This document shows, piece after piece, positions 52,261 to 60,945 of a stretch of 64,000 nt of DNA. The translations under genes and the position numbers were made by a program. Source of the DNA: Streptomyces sp. NBC_00443 (GTDB lineage: Bacteria; Actinomycetota; Actinomycetes; Streptomycetales; Streptomycetaceae); assembly GCF_036014175.1 (NCBI RefSeq), contig NZ_CP107917.1, positions 2,542,001 through 2,606,000 of the forward strand, written 5' to 3'. Positions within the stretch are counted from its first letter, which is position 1. The number at the start of each line of letters is the position of its first letter. A model generated the notes under the pieces. It ran no database searches and was not told the DNA's origin. It saw nothing but the letters and a program-made list of their open reading frames with translations.

Positions 52261-53609
52261 ATGGGCCTGGACCTGAGCGAACGGGCTTACCGGGGGCAGC
52301 GGTGGGCGGCGCGGGCCGCACTGGCCGCCGCTGGGCTCGCGGTGCTCGTGCCACTCGCCTACGGCGGTGTCCGCGGCGTTCTGCTGCTGGTGGCCGGCGC
52401 GGCGGGCCTGGGGCTCAGCGCGGTCGCGGTGTGGTGGACGCTGACACTGCGCGGAACGCTGCGCTGGGTGGCGGGCGTCGTGGCCCTGGCCGTACCGGCC
52501 GCCGTGGTCGTGCTGTTCGCGGCCACCCTGTTCTGGGCGCTGCTTGCGTCCGTGGCGCTGTGGACGGTGGCCGTGTGGAGCGGCCGGTACGCGCTGCGGG
52601 GCGCGGGCAGCCCACGAGTACGGGTGATGCGGGGGCGCAAGGCTGCGCCACCGCGGCGGGCGGTCCTGATCATGAACCCCGCTCCGGCGGCGGGAAGGTG
52701 GACCGCTTCGCGCTCAAGGAGAAGGCGGAACGGCTCGGCGCCGAGGTCGTCCTCCTCGACCCCGAGGAGCACCAGGACGTCACCGCCCTGGCCCGCAAGG
52801 CCGTTGCTCAGGGCGCGGATCTGCTGGGTGTGGCGGGCGGGGACGGCACCCAGGCGCTGGTCGCGGCCGTCGCCGCCGCGTACGACATCCCGTTCCTGGT
52901 GATCAGCGCCGGCACCCGCAACCACTTCGCGATGGACCTCGGCCTCGACCGCGAGGACCCCGCCGCCTGTCTCGACGCGCTCGTCGACGGCGTGGAACTG
53001 CGCGTCGACCTTGGCTTCGCAGGCGGCCGGGCGTTCGTCAACAACGCCTCCTTCGGGGCGTACGCGGCCATCGTGCAGAGCCCCGGCTACCGCGACGACA
53101 AGATCGGCACCAGCCTGGAGCTGCTGCCCGATCTGCTCACCCGCCAGCAGGGCCCGCTGCTGACCGTCCGGGCGGCGGGCACCACGCTCGACGCTCCGCA
53201 CGCCGTGCTGGTCAGCAACAACCCCTACCGCACGGACGATCCCTTCGGGCTCGGCCGCCGCGACCGTCTCGACGCCGCCGTTCTCGGCGTCCTCGGCATC
53301 AGGGTGGACAGCGCGGCCGAGGCCGCCGCACTGCTCCTCGACCCGGCGCCGCCCGGCCTGACCATCCTGTCCGCGACCGAGGTGGTCATCGAGGCCGACC
53401 GCGAGGAGATCGAGGCCGGCATCGACGGCGAGGCCCTCGTCCTTCCCACCCCGGTCCACATCCGCATCACTCCGGGCACCCTCCGCGTCCGCGTCCCCCG
53501 CAAACGTCCCGGCATCCCCCAGCGCGGCCCCCGCCTGGACTGGCGCCGGCTGCGCAAACTGGCGGCGACGGTGGGGCGGACGGCGGTGCACCGGCGGGGT
53601 CCCTGGTAG
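52261..53609 (+). pseudogene. Diacylglycerol/lipid kinase gene interrupted by a one-base frameshift
   Basis: Read as two frames, this encodes a 449-residue protein: about four N-terminal membrane helices, then a DAGK catalytic domain. The first frame runs from ATG 52261 (GGGAGGACGC upstream) to LIMNPAPAAGRW, where homologues have NPRSGGGK. Reading CGC from the last C of the CCCC run at 52677-52680 restores NPRSGGGKVDRF, and the rest continues with VAGGDGTQALV and SAGTRNHFA. One missing C therefore explains the break exactly. Everything downstream is intact and codon use is normal, so this is either a very recent mutation or a sequencing/assembly error in a homopolymer. The product would phosphorylate diacylglycerol or a related lipid. 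Confidence 0.85.
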
Positions 53610-53633
53610 GGGGCACAGGGGCAGTAGGGCCGC

Positions 53634-54824
53634 CTACAACCCCGCGATCGCGTTCCACCGCTTCGCGAACTCCACCCGCTCGTCCGACGTGATGTCCCGA
53701 GCGATCGCCAGACGCCGACGCATGGCCGCGTCCGGGAAGATCAGCGGATCCTCGGCCAGCGCCGCCGTCTCCTCCTCCTTGGCGGAGGCGAGGACGTCCT
53801 GGGCGGCCGGGACCGGGCAGACGTAGTTGACCCAAGCGGCCAGTTCGGCGGCGGCCTCGGGGTCGTAGTAGTAGTCGATCAGCCGCTCGGCGTTGGCCTT
53901 GTGGCGGGCCAGGTTCGGGACCATCAGGGACTCCGACCACAGCTCGGCGCCCTCCTCGGGGACGACGAAGCGGATGTCGGGGTCGTCCGCCTGGAGCTGG
54001 ATGACGTCGCCCGAGTAGGCCTGGCAGGCCAGGACGTCGCCGCTGGAGAGGTCCTTGATGTAGTCGTTGCCGGTGAAGCGGCGGATCTGGCCCTTGCGGA
54101 CCTGCTGCTCGACCTGGTCGCAGACGGTGTGGAAGTCGTCCGCCGTCCAGCGGGTGATGTCGACGCCGTTGCCCTGCATGAGCAGCGCGAACGCCTCGTC
54201 CAGACCGGAGAGCAGGGTCACCCGGCCCTTCAGGTCGCTCGCCCACAGCTCGGCGACGCTGTGTACGTCGCGGCCCAGCCGGCGGCGGTTGTACGCGATG
54301 CCGGTGATGCCGGACTGCCACGGCACGGTGTACTTCCGTCCGGGGTCGAAGGCCGGCGAACGCAGCAACGGGTCCAGGTACTTCGTCACGTTCGGCTGGC
54401 GCGCCCGGTCCATCTCCTGCACCCAGCCCAGCCGGACGAACCGGGCGCACATCCAGTCGCTGATGACCACGAGGTCGCGGCCCGTGCGCTGATGGTTCAT
54501 CAGGGCGGGACTGATCTTGCCGAAGAACTCGTCGTTGTCGTTGATCTCCTCGACGTACTCGACGGAGATGCCCGTGCGCTTCTGGAAGGCCTCCAGCGTC
54601 GGCCGCCGCGTCTGGTCCTCGTCATCGGTGTCGATGTACAGCGGCCAGTTCGCCCAGGTGAGCCGCTTGTCGGTCGCGGAGACATCGGTGGCGGCCCGGT
54701 CGCCAGGCGACACATAGGCGGGCCGCACACCGCAGCCGGCGAGCCCACCGAGCGCAGCGCCCGCACCGAGGGTGCGCAGCAAAGTCCGGCGGGACAGCGG
54801 GGAGTTCATCGAGGGGAGGGCCAT
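53634..54824 (-). CDS. Second polyamine-binding lipoprotein (PotD-like)
   Basis: A 396-residue binding protein similar throughout to the 41799-43046 product: LTWANWPLYID parallels SFSNWTEYMD, and EINDNDEFFGKISPAL, RRFTGNDYIKDL, ANAERLIDYYYDPEAAAELA and NYVCPV are shared. The leader has twin arginine (LSRRTLLRTLG) and a lipobox LGGLAGCG. No permease or ATPase gene is adjacent, so it probably delivers substrate to the PotABC importer encoded 11 kb away. The ATG at 54824 or 54809 is the start; neither has a good ribosome-binding site, and the frame upstream runs into a dispersed repeat. It lies downstream of an aminobutyraldehyde dehydrogenase gene on the same strand. Confidence 0.88.
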   Translation of the reverse strand: MALPSMNSPLSRRTLLRTLGAGAALGGLAGCGVRPAYVSPGDRAATDVSATDKRLTWANWPLYIDTDDEDQTRRPTLEAFQKRTGISVEYVEEINDNDEFFGKISPALMNHQRTGRDLVVISDWMCARFVRLGWVQEMDRARQPNVTKYLDPLLRSPAFDPGRKYTVPWQSGITGIAYNRRRLGRDVHSVAELWASDLKGRVTLLSGLDEAFALLMQGNGVDITRWTADDFHTVCDQVEQQVRKGQIRRFTGNDYIKDLSSGDVLACQAYSGDVIQLQADDPDIRFVVPEEGAELWSESLMVPNLARHKANAERLIDYYYDPEAAAELAAWVNYVCPVPAAQDVLASAKEEETAALAEDPLIFPDAAMRRRLAIARDITSDERVEFAKRWNAIAGL

Positions 54825-54920
54825 TGCCGCAGCATGCCGCTGCTGACCGCGGCCGATCAATCGACGCCATGTCGAGCGGCAGCCCCGAACGGTACTCACT
54901 CCGTCCGGGGCTGCGACGCC

Positions 54921-54985
54921 GCGAAGGGGCGCGGGGAACTGCGCGACCGGCCACATCGAACCCGCAGCCGTGAGACGGCCACGAC
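54921..54985. repeat. Streptomyces dispersed intergenic element (second family)
   Basis: GCGAAGGGGCGCGGGGAACT followed by gcgcgaccggccac and a cgcagccg block. From memory this string recurs in large numbers between Streptomyces genes. Only one copy was seen here, in the gap between the dehydrogenase stop and the PotD-like start. Confidence 0.6.
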
Positions 54986-55007
54986 CCCCGCGGCGCCTAG
55001 CGCAGCG

Positions 55008-56447
55008 TCACGCGTCCAGGGACGTCATCACGTGCTTGATCCGCGTGTAGTCGTCGAACCCGTACGCCGACAGGTCCTTGCCGTACCCGGACTTCTTGAA
55101 CCCGCCGTGCGGCATCTCCGCGACCAGCGGAATGTGCGTGTTGATCCACACGCACCCGAAGTCCAGCGCCTTGGACATCCGCATCGCCCGCCCGTGGTCC
55201 TTGGTCCACACGGACGACGCGAGCGCGTACTCGACGCCGTTGGCCCACTCGACGGCCTGCGTCTCGTCCGAGAAGGACTGCACGGTGATGACCGGACCGA
55301 AGACCTCCTTCTGGACGATCTCGTCGTCCTGCTTCAGCCCGGACACCACGGTCGGCGCGTAGAAGTACCCCTTGTCGCCGACCTGGTGACCGCCTGCCTC
55401 CACCTTGGCGTGGGCGGGCAGCCGCTCGATGAACCCGGAGACCTGCTTGAGCTGGTTCGGGTTGTTGAGCGGGCCGAACAGCACGTCCTCGTCGTCCGGC
55501 TGCCCGGTCTTCGTGTCGGCGGCGGCCTTCGCGAGCGCCTGCACGAACTCGTCGTGGATGGCCTCGTGGACGAGGACACGCGTGGCGGCCGTACAGTCCT
55601 GCCCTGCGTTGAAGAAGCCCGCGACGGAGATGTCCTCGACGGCCTTGGCGATGTCGGTGTCGGCGAAGACGACGACCGGCGCCTTGCCGCCCAGCTCCAG
55701 GTGGACCCGCTTGAGGTCCTTGGAGGCGGACTCGGCGACCGACATACCGGCCCGCACCGAACCGGTGATGGAGGCCATCGCCGGAGTCGGGTGCTCGACC
55801 ATCAGCCGCCCGGTGTCACGGTCGCCGGTGATGACGTTGAAGACACCCTTGGGCAGGATGCCTCCGATGATCTCGGCGATCAGGACGGTCGACGCCGGAG
55901 TGGTGTCCGACGGCTTCAGGACGACCGTGTTGCCCGCCGCGAGGGCCGGCGCGAACTTCCACACGGCCATCATCATCGGGTAGTTCCAGGGCGCGACCTG
56001 CGCGCAGACGCCGATCGGCTCACGGCGGACGATGGAGGTCAGGCCCTCCATGTACTCACCGGCCGAGCGGCCCTCCAGCATCCGCGCCGCGCCCGCGAAG
56101 AAGCGGATCTGGTCGACCATGGGCGGGATCTCCTCGGACCGCGTGAGTCCGATCGGCTTGCCCGTGTTCTCCACCTCGGCCGCGATGAGCTCTTCGGCCC
56201 TCTCCTCGAACGCGTCGGCGATCTTCAGCAGGGCCTTCTGTCGCTCGGCGGGGGTCGCGTCACGCCAGGCGGGGAAGGCCCGCGCGGCGGCCTCCATCGC
56301 GGCGTCGACGTCCGCCTGCCCGGACAGCGGCGCGGTTGCGTACGCCTCGCCCGTCGCGGGGTTGACCACCTCGGTGGTCCGTCCGTCGGCGGCGTCCCGG
56401 AACTCACCGTCGATGTAGTTGCGCAGACGACGCAGCTCGGTGCTCAC
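55008..56447 (-). CDS. Gamma-aminobutyraldehyde dehydrogenase
   Basis: A 479-residue aldehyde dehydrogenase with the PatD/PuuC pattern: the catalytic Cys in NAGQDCTAATR, Glu in VHLELGGKAP, ASITGSVRAGMS as the nucleotide loop, and WINTHIPLVAEMPHGGFK near the C-terminus. It should oxidise 4-aminobutanal to GABA. It is clearly related to the 43192-44727 enzyme (shared QDCTAATR and EMPHGG blocks) but is a diverged paralogue. It is divergent from the AsnC-family gene and followed by the second PotD-like gene, forming a compact polyamine cluster with the aminotransferase at 57151. Confidence 0.92.
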   Translation of the reverse strand: MSTELRRLRNYIDGEFRDAADGRTTEVVNPATGEAYATAPLSGQADVDAAMEAAARAFPAWRDATPAERQKALLKIADAFEERAEELIAAEVENTGKPIGLTRSEEIPPMVDQIRFFAGAARMLEGRSAGEYMEGLTSIVRREPIGVCAQVAPWNYPMMMAVWKFAPALAAGNTVVLKPSDTTPASTVLIAEIIGGILPKGVFNVITGDRDTGRLMVEHPTPAMASITGSVRAGMSVAESASKDLKRVHLELGGKAPVVVFADTDIAKAVEDISVAGFFNAGQDCTAATRVLVHEAIHDEFVQALAKAAADTKTGQPDDEDVLFGPLNNPNQLKQVSGFIERLPAHAKVEAGGHQVGDKGYFYAPTVVSGLKQDDEIVQKEVFGPVITVQSFSDETQAVEWANGVEYALASSVWTKDHGRAMRMSKALDFGCVWINTHIPLVAEMPHGGFKKSGYGKDLSAYGFDDYTRIKHVMTSLDA

Positions 56448-56541
56448 TGCCGGCCTCCTGTCAGGTAGAGCTGTCCATTCTCTGAGACACCCACCCTAAT
56501 CGGCTGACCCACGTTTTCAACACCCCCACTGGCACCTCTTC

Positions 56542-56582
56542 TGCGAAATCCGCAGGTCTCGGTCGCGCAAACAACGAATTTC
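56542..56582. promoter_or_regulatory. Candidate AsnC-family operator region
   Basis: TGCGAAATCCGCA (56542-56554) is an imperfect palindrome, and gcgcaaacaacgaattt follows. The latter, read on the minus strand, resembles the arm of the inverted repeat at 44841-44876. It lies between the divergent dehydrogenase and AsnC-family genes, where an autoregulator would bind. Tentative. Confidence 0.4.
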
Positions 56583-56615
56583 ATCGCATCGGCCTTGCGG
56601 AACTGTCGAGACGTC

Positions 56616-57131
56616 GTGCACAGTGACGTCGTGGCCAGTCGAAGCGCAGAGCACAGGGACTCCCGCGAGTCCAGGAACGGCGGTCCCCAGCTGGACGCCG
56701 TCTCCCTCGCCATCATCGAACAACTTCAAGAGGACGGCCGCCGGCCGTACGCCGCCATCGGCAAGGCCGTCGGCCTGTCCGAGGCGGCCGTGCGCCAGCG
56801 CGTCCAGAAGCTGCTCGATCAGGGCGTCATGCAGATCGTCGCCGTCACGGACCCGCTCACCGTGGGCTTCCGCAGGCAGGCGATGGTCGGCGTGCACGTC
56901 GAGGGCGACGTGGAGTCCGTGGCCGACGCACTGACCGCCATGGCCGAATGCGAGTACGTGGTGATGACCGCCGGGTCCTTCGACCTGATGGTGGAAATCG
57001 TCTGCGAGGACGACGACCACCTTCTGGACGTCATCAACCGACGCATCCGCGCCGTCCCCGGAGTGCGCTCGACGGAGAGCTTCGTCTACCTCAAGCTCAA
57101 GAAGCAGACCTACATGTGGGGAACCCGATAA
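56616..57131 (+). CDS. Lrp/AsnC-family transcriptional regulator
   Basis: A 171-residue regulator. The helix-turn-helix (RRPYAAIGKAVGLSEAAVRQ, then RVQKLLDQGVMQIV) begins after a hydrophilic leader and LDAVSLAIIEQLQEDG. The C-terminal RAM effector domain (about 85-165) includes GSFDLMVEIVCEDDD and RSTESFVYLKL. The GTG at 56616 is chosen because homologues start VHSxVVASRS; TTG 56595 and GTG 56631 are alternatives, and no clear ribosome-binding site is seen. It sits between the divergent aldehyde dehydrogenase and the downstream aminotransferase, so it probably controls polyamine/GABA use in response to an amino acid or amine. Confidence 0.9.
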   Translation: MHSDVVASRSAEHRDSRESRNGGPQLDAVSLAIIEQLQEDGRRPYAAIGKAVGLSEAAVRQRVQKLLDQGVMQIVAVTDPLTVGFRRQAMVGVHVEGDVESVADALTAMAECEYVVMTAGSFDLMVEIVCEDDDHLLDVINRRIRAVPGVRSTESFVYLKLKKQTYMWGTR

Positions 57132-57155
57132 CCGTGAGGACCCGATAACCGTGAG
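57123..57155 (+). repeat. 17-bp-period direct duplication at a stop/start junction
   Basis: ACCCGATAACCGTGAG occurs at 57123-57138 and again at 57140-57155. The first copy contains the AsnC-family TAA and a GTG that opens only four codons; the second contains the functional GTG (57151) of the aminotransferase. Small tandem duplication. Confidence 0.9.
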
Positions 57156-58524
57156 CAGCAACAGCCCTCAGGACCTCAGCAGGACCGCGTACGACCACTT
57201 GTGGATGCACTTCACGCGTATGTCCTCGTACGAGAACGCCCCCGTCCCGACGATCGTCCGGGGCGAGGGCACCTACATCTACGACGACAAGGGCAGGCGC
57301 TACCTCGACGGGCTCGCCGGCCTGTTCGTGGTGCAGGCCGGGCACGGCCGCGTCGAGCTGGCCGAGGCCGCCTTCAAGCAGGCGCAGGAGCTGGCGTTCT
57401 TCCCGATCTGGTCCTACGCCCACCCGAAGGCCGTGGAGCTGGCGGACCGGCTGGCCGACCACGCGCCGGGCGACCTCAACAAGGTCTTCTTCACGACCGG
57501 CGGCGGCGAGGCGGTGGAGACCGCCTGGAAGCTGGCCAAGCAGTACTTCAAGCTGACCGGCAAGCCCACCAAGCACAAGGTCATCTCGCGCGCGGTCGCC
57601 TACCACGGCACCCCGCAGGGCGCCCTGTCCATCACGGGTCTGCCGGCCCTGAAGGCGCCCTTCGAGCCGCTGGTCCCGGGCGCGCACAAGGTGCCGAACA
57701 CCAACATCTACCGCGCCCCGATCTTCGGTGACGACCCGGAGGCCTTCGGCCGCTGGGCCGCCGACCAGATCGAGCAGCAGATCCTCTTCGAGGGCCCGGA
57801 GACCGTCGCCGCGGTCTTCCTGGAGCCGGTCCAGAACGCGGGCGGCTGCTTCCCGCCCCCGCCCGGCTACTTCCAGCGGGTGCGCGAGATCTGCGACCAG
57901 TACGACGTCCTGCTGGTGTCGGACGAGGTCATCTGCGCCTTCGGCCGCCTGGGCACGATGTTCGCCTGCGACAAGTTCGGCTACGTCCCGGACATGATCA
58001 CCTGCGCCAAGGGCATGACCTCGGGCTACTCCCCGATCGGCGCCTGCATCATCTCCGACCGCCTGGCCGAGCCGTTCTACAAGGGCGACAACACCTTCCT
58101 GCACGGCTACACCTTCGGCGGCCACCCGGTGTCGGCCGCGGTGGGTCTCGCCAACCTCGACCTGTTCGAGCGCGAGAAGCTCAACCAGCACGTCCTCGAC
58201 AACGAGGCCGCGTTCCGCACGACGCTGGAGAAGCTGTACGACCTTCCGATCGTCGGCGACGTCCGCGGCAACGGCTTCTTCTACGGCATCGAGCTCGTCA
58301 AGGACAAGGCGACCAAGGAGTCGTTCAACGACGAGGAGACCGAGAGGGTTCTGTACGGCTTCCTCTCCAAGGCCCTGTTCGACAACGGCCTGTACTGCCG
58401 TGCCGACGACCGCGGCGACCCGGTCGTCCAGCTCGCGCCGCCGCTGATCTCCAACCAGGACACGTTCGACGAGATCGAGCAGATCCTGCGCGCGACGCTG
58501 ACGGAGGCGTGGACCAAGCTCTAG
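57151..58524 (+). CDS. Class-III aminotransferase (probable putrescine/polyamine:pyruvate type)
   Basis: A 457-residue PLP enzyme. FFTTGGGEAVETAWKLAKQY binds the phosphate, LLVSDEVICAFGRLG carries the Asp contacting the PLP ring, and the Schiff-base Lys is in ITCAKGMTSGY. It is distinct from GabT (32697) and closer in style to SpuC-like putrescine/beta-alanine:pyruvate aminotransferases (LHGYTFGGHPVS). With the adjacent aminobutyraldehyde dehydrogenase it would turn putrescine into GABA via 4-aminobutanal. The GTG at 57151 lies in the second copy of a 17-base duplication, 19 bases after the regulator's stop. A strong terminator follows. The exact amino donor is inferred. Confidence 0.85.
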   Translation: MSSNSPQDLSRTAYDHLWMHFTRMSSYENAPVPTIVRGEGTYIYDDKGRRYLDGLAGLFVVQAGHGRVELAEAAFKQAQELAFFPIWSYAHPKAVELADRLADHAPGDLNKVFFTTGGGEAVETAWKLAKQYFKLTGKPTKHKVISRAVAYHGTPQGALSITGLPALKAPFEPLVPGAHKVPNTNIYRAPIFGDDPEAFGRWAADQIEQQILFEGPETVAAVFLEPVQNAGGCFPPPPGYFQRVREICDQYDVLLVSDEVICAFGRLGTMFACDKFGYVPDMITCAKGMTSGYSPIGACIISDRLAEPFYKGDNTFLHGYTFGGHPVSAAVGLANLDLFEREKLNQHVLDNEAAFRTTLEKLYDLPIVGDVRGNGFFYGIELVKDKATKESFNDEETERVLYGFLSKALFDNGLYCRADDRGDPVVQLAPPLISNQDTFDEIEQILRATLTEAWTKL

Positions 58525-58543
58525 CCGCACGAGGTTCCTTCGA

Positions 58544-58588
58544 CGGCGGGGGTGCACCCGAAGGAGTGACAAGGGTGCACCCCCGCCG
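58544..58588 (+). terminator. Hairpin after the aminotransferase gene
   Basis: A perfect 16-bp stem (cggcgggggtgcaccc and its complement) with a 13-base loop, 20 bases after the stop. Confidence 0.9.
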
Positions 58589-58651
58589 CGTGCTGTCCGT
58601 CGTCGCGCCCCCGGATCCTTAGCGTGCCTGGTAACCGATCGGCCCTGTCTT

Positions 58652-58673
58652 CGTTCCCCCGCACGGGGGAACG
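58652..58673 (+). other. Short perfect hairpin upstream of the ABC-like gene
   Basis: CGTTCCCCC-GCAC-GGGGGAACG, a 9-bp stem with a 4-base loop, 35 bases before the ATG at 58709. It could be an operator or an RNA leader element. Confidence 0.5.
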
Positions 58674-58708
58674 GCCCGGGAACTACGGATCTGACGAGGT
58701 GTACGCCC

Positions 58709-59449
58709 ATGGAGGCTCCGCCGGACAACGACGTGCTCTGGGCACGCGCGCTGCACTTCACGCACCGCGACGGCTCCCCCGCACTCGGCGGGGTCTCGCT
58801 GGGTGTGCGTGAGGGGGAGATCCTCGCCGTCACCGGTCCCCGCGGCAGCGGCAAGACGGCTCTCCTGCAGTGTCTGTCCGGCCTGGCCCCCGTCCGGAGC
58901 GGCGAGGTCTGGTTCAACAGCGTGCCGGTGCACACCATGACCCCGACGGCGCGCGAACGGCTCCGCCGCGACCGCTTCACCTGGATCGACCCGGCCCCCT
59001 CACTCGTCCCCGAACTGAACGTCTGGGAGAACGCCGCGCTCCCGCTGATGCTGCGCGGCACCAGCCGCCGCCGCGCCAAGACGACCGCGCTGGAGTGGCT
59101 GAACCGCCTGGACGTCGGCGAGGCGGCCCGTAAGCGCCCGCATCAGCTGGTCCAGGCCGAACGCCAGCGCGTGTGCATCGCCCGAGCCCTGGCCCCCTCC
59201 CCCACGGTCCTGTTCGCCGACGAGCCGACGGCCCCGCTGCACCGCGCCGACCGCGCGCACGTCCTGCGCACCCTGACGACAGCGGCCCGCTCGCACGGCA
59301 TCACCGTCGTCCTGGCCACCCACGACGCGGAGAACGCGGCCCTGGCCGACCGTACCCTGGCCCTGCTCGACGGACGGCGCGTGAACACGGTGCACCTGCC
59401 TCCGGTCACCGCGACGGAAGGCCGGGCCGCGTGCTCGCTCTCCGTCTGA
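58709..59449 (+). CDS. ABC-transporter ATP-binding protein with degenerate signature motif
   Basis: A 246-residue LolD/MacB-type ATPase. Walker A is VTGPRGSGKTA, Walker B TVLFADEPTA, and the switch His is in VLATHDAEN. The ABC signature, normally LSGGQ, reads HQLVQAERQRVCIARAL, so the residues that contact ATP across the dimer are altered, although the following QR-ARAL helix is kept. Activity may be reduced or need a partner. The ATG at 58709 has GAGGTG upstream. Its last 19 bases overlap the downstream membrane-protein gene, indicating that the two form one transporter-like unit of unknown substrate. Confidence 0.85.
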   Translation: MEAPPDNDVLWARALHFTHRDGSPALGGVSLGVREGEILAVTGPRGSGKTALLQCLSGLAPVRSGEVWFNSVPVHTMTPTARERLRRDRFTWIDPAPSLVPELNVWENAALPLMLRGTSRRRAKTTALEWLNRLDVGEAARKRPHQLVQAERQRVCIARALAPSPTVLFADEPTAPLHRADRAHVLRTLTTAARSHGITVVLATHDAENAALADRTLALLDGRRVNTVHLPPVTATEGRAACSLSV

Positions 59450-60807
59450 GCCGCGGCGCCCAGCCGGCCGTACAACTGCGCCGCCTGCTCCTGGCCGCGG
59501 CGTCGGCGGGCACGGGCTTCCTGCTGCTGTGCACCCTGGGCTACGCCATGTCCCACGCCGACACGGCCTCGTCGGCCCTCCGGCTTGCCTGGTGCGTGCC
59601 CCCGCTGGCCGCGACGGTCCACTTCGCGGTGGCGGTGGCCCGCACGGACCCCGGCACCAAGCCTCGCCCCGGCCTGTCGGCGATCGGACTGGGCCCGGCC
59701 CGTCTGATGCTGGTCTCGGCCACCACCACGGCCCTGTCCTGCACCCTCGGCTCGATGCTCGCCCTGCTCGTCTTCCTCCACCTGCGGGGCGACCTGACCG
59801 GCATGCCCTTCGACGGCGCCGCATCGCAGTTCCTGGCAGCGAACGCCCCCCTCCCCCTGCCGGCCGCCCTGACCCTGCTGACCCTGACCCCGGCCATCGC
59901 GTCGACGACGGTGGCGCTGGTCCTGCGCCCGAAGGAACCCGGGCCCACCGGGGCGCGGGGCGCGGGGCGGCCGTCCGGGGCCCAGCCGAGGCGGGGGCGC
60001 ACGGCAGCGCCGGGCGCCGCGGAGGACAGCGAGGGCGCTGCCGCGCCGTCCGCGGGCAGTGGTGCCGGTGAAGCGGCGCCCGCCCCGGGGGAGGACGGCA
60101 GCACCCCACCGGCGCCCGGCCACCCGACCGACTCCCCGGCCGCAGCCGACGACACCGGGGAAACGCCGGCCCACGTGACCCAGATGCCTGCTCCCGGCAG
60201 AACCCCCGCCGGCCTGCCCTGGGGCATCGCGGTCCTCGCCGCGGGCATCGCCGTGGAGGCCTACGCCGGCCGCACCGCCACCCCCACTCCCCTCACCGTG
60301 CCCGCCGCCCTCCCCACCGGCCCTGCCGGAGTCCTGGTCGGCTGGCTCCTGACCGCGCTCGGACTGGCCCTCGCCGCCCCCGGCCTCACCCACCTGTGCG
60401 GCCGCGTCCTGCAGGCCGTGCGTCCGGGCGCGGTACGCCTCCTCGCGGGCCGCGTCCTGATGGCGGAGGCCACCCGCATCGGCCGCCCCCTCGGCGTCGT
60501 CTGCGCCGTGGCCTCCGCGGCGTACGCCATGGCGCCCCTGTCCGCCCCCGCGGCCACCGACGCCATCGGCCCTCTCAGCGCCGTCGGCGCCACCGTGGTC
60601 ACCGGCTGTGCCGTGGCCACCCTCCTCACGGCCGCCGTGGAGGCCAGGCAGGCCCGCGCCGACACCACGGCCGCACTGCTCCGTCTCGGCGCCCCCACCA
60701 CCCTGCTCCGCAGCGCGGCAGCCCTGCGCGCCGGCGCGCTGCTGGTCCTCTTCTGCCCGCTCACCCTGATCGTGGCCGAACTGGCCGCGACGCCCCTGGC
60801 CCGCTGA
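59431..60807 (+). CDS. Multispanning membrane protein partnered with the ABC ATPase
   Basis: A 458-residue Ala/Leu-rich membrane protein with about nine hydrophobic helices in two groups (roughly residues 10-165 and 265-455), joined by a hydrophilic Gly/Pro/Ala/Glu-rich linker (about 170-260). The GTG at 59431 lies inside the ATPase gene's 3' end with GGAAGG upstream, giving a 19-base overlap that fixes the start. It has no FtsX-type signature that I can point to, yet its position and topology suggest it is the permease subunit of an export-type ABC system. Function and substrate unknown. Confidence 0.75.
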   Translation: MLALRLSRGAQPAVQLRRLLLAAASAGTGFLLLCTLGYAMSHADTASSALRLAWCVPPLAATVHFAVAVARTDPGTKPRPGLSAIGLGPARLMLVSATTTALSCTLGSMLALLVFLHLRGDLTGMPFDGAASQFLAANAPLPLPAALTLLTLTPAIASTTVALVLRPKEPGPTGARGAGRPSGAQPRRGRTAAPGAAEDSEGAAAPSAGSGAGEAAPAPGEDGSTPPAPGHPTDSPAAADDTGETPAHVTQMPAPGRTPAGLPWGIAVLAAGIAVEAYAGRTATPTPLTVPAALPTGPAGVLVGWLLTALGLALAAPGLTHLCGRVLQAVRPGAVRLLAGRVLMAEATRIGRPLGVVCAVASAAYAMAPLSAPAATDAIGPLSAVGATVVTGCAVATLLTAAVEARQARADTTAALLRLGAPTTLLRSAAALRAGALLVLFCPLTLIVAELAATPLAR

Positions 60808-60945
60808 AGCCGGCCGGCGGGCCCCGCCCAGCCCCGCCGAAAACTCGTAAGAAAAATCTCCGCCCGGCGATGACTTCCGCTCGGACCCCCGGTCTATCCC
60901 ACCGAACAGCAACGGAAGCAGCAGCCACCCGAGGGAGAGACCACG

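Noticed and set aside
52672..52690. Programmed -1 frameshifting in the lipid kinase gene
   Set aside because: The CCCC run lacks a canonical X-XXY-YYZ slippery heptamer, and I saw no obvious pseudoknot. A plain deletion or sequencing error is simpler.
58709..59449. ABC ATPase at 58709 as the missing partner of the xyloglucan permeases
   Set aside because: It is a LolD/MacB-type ATPase without the C-terminal TOBE region of sugar-importer ATPases, and it is coupled to its own membrane protein.
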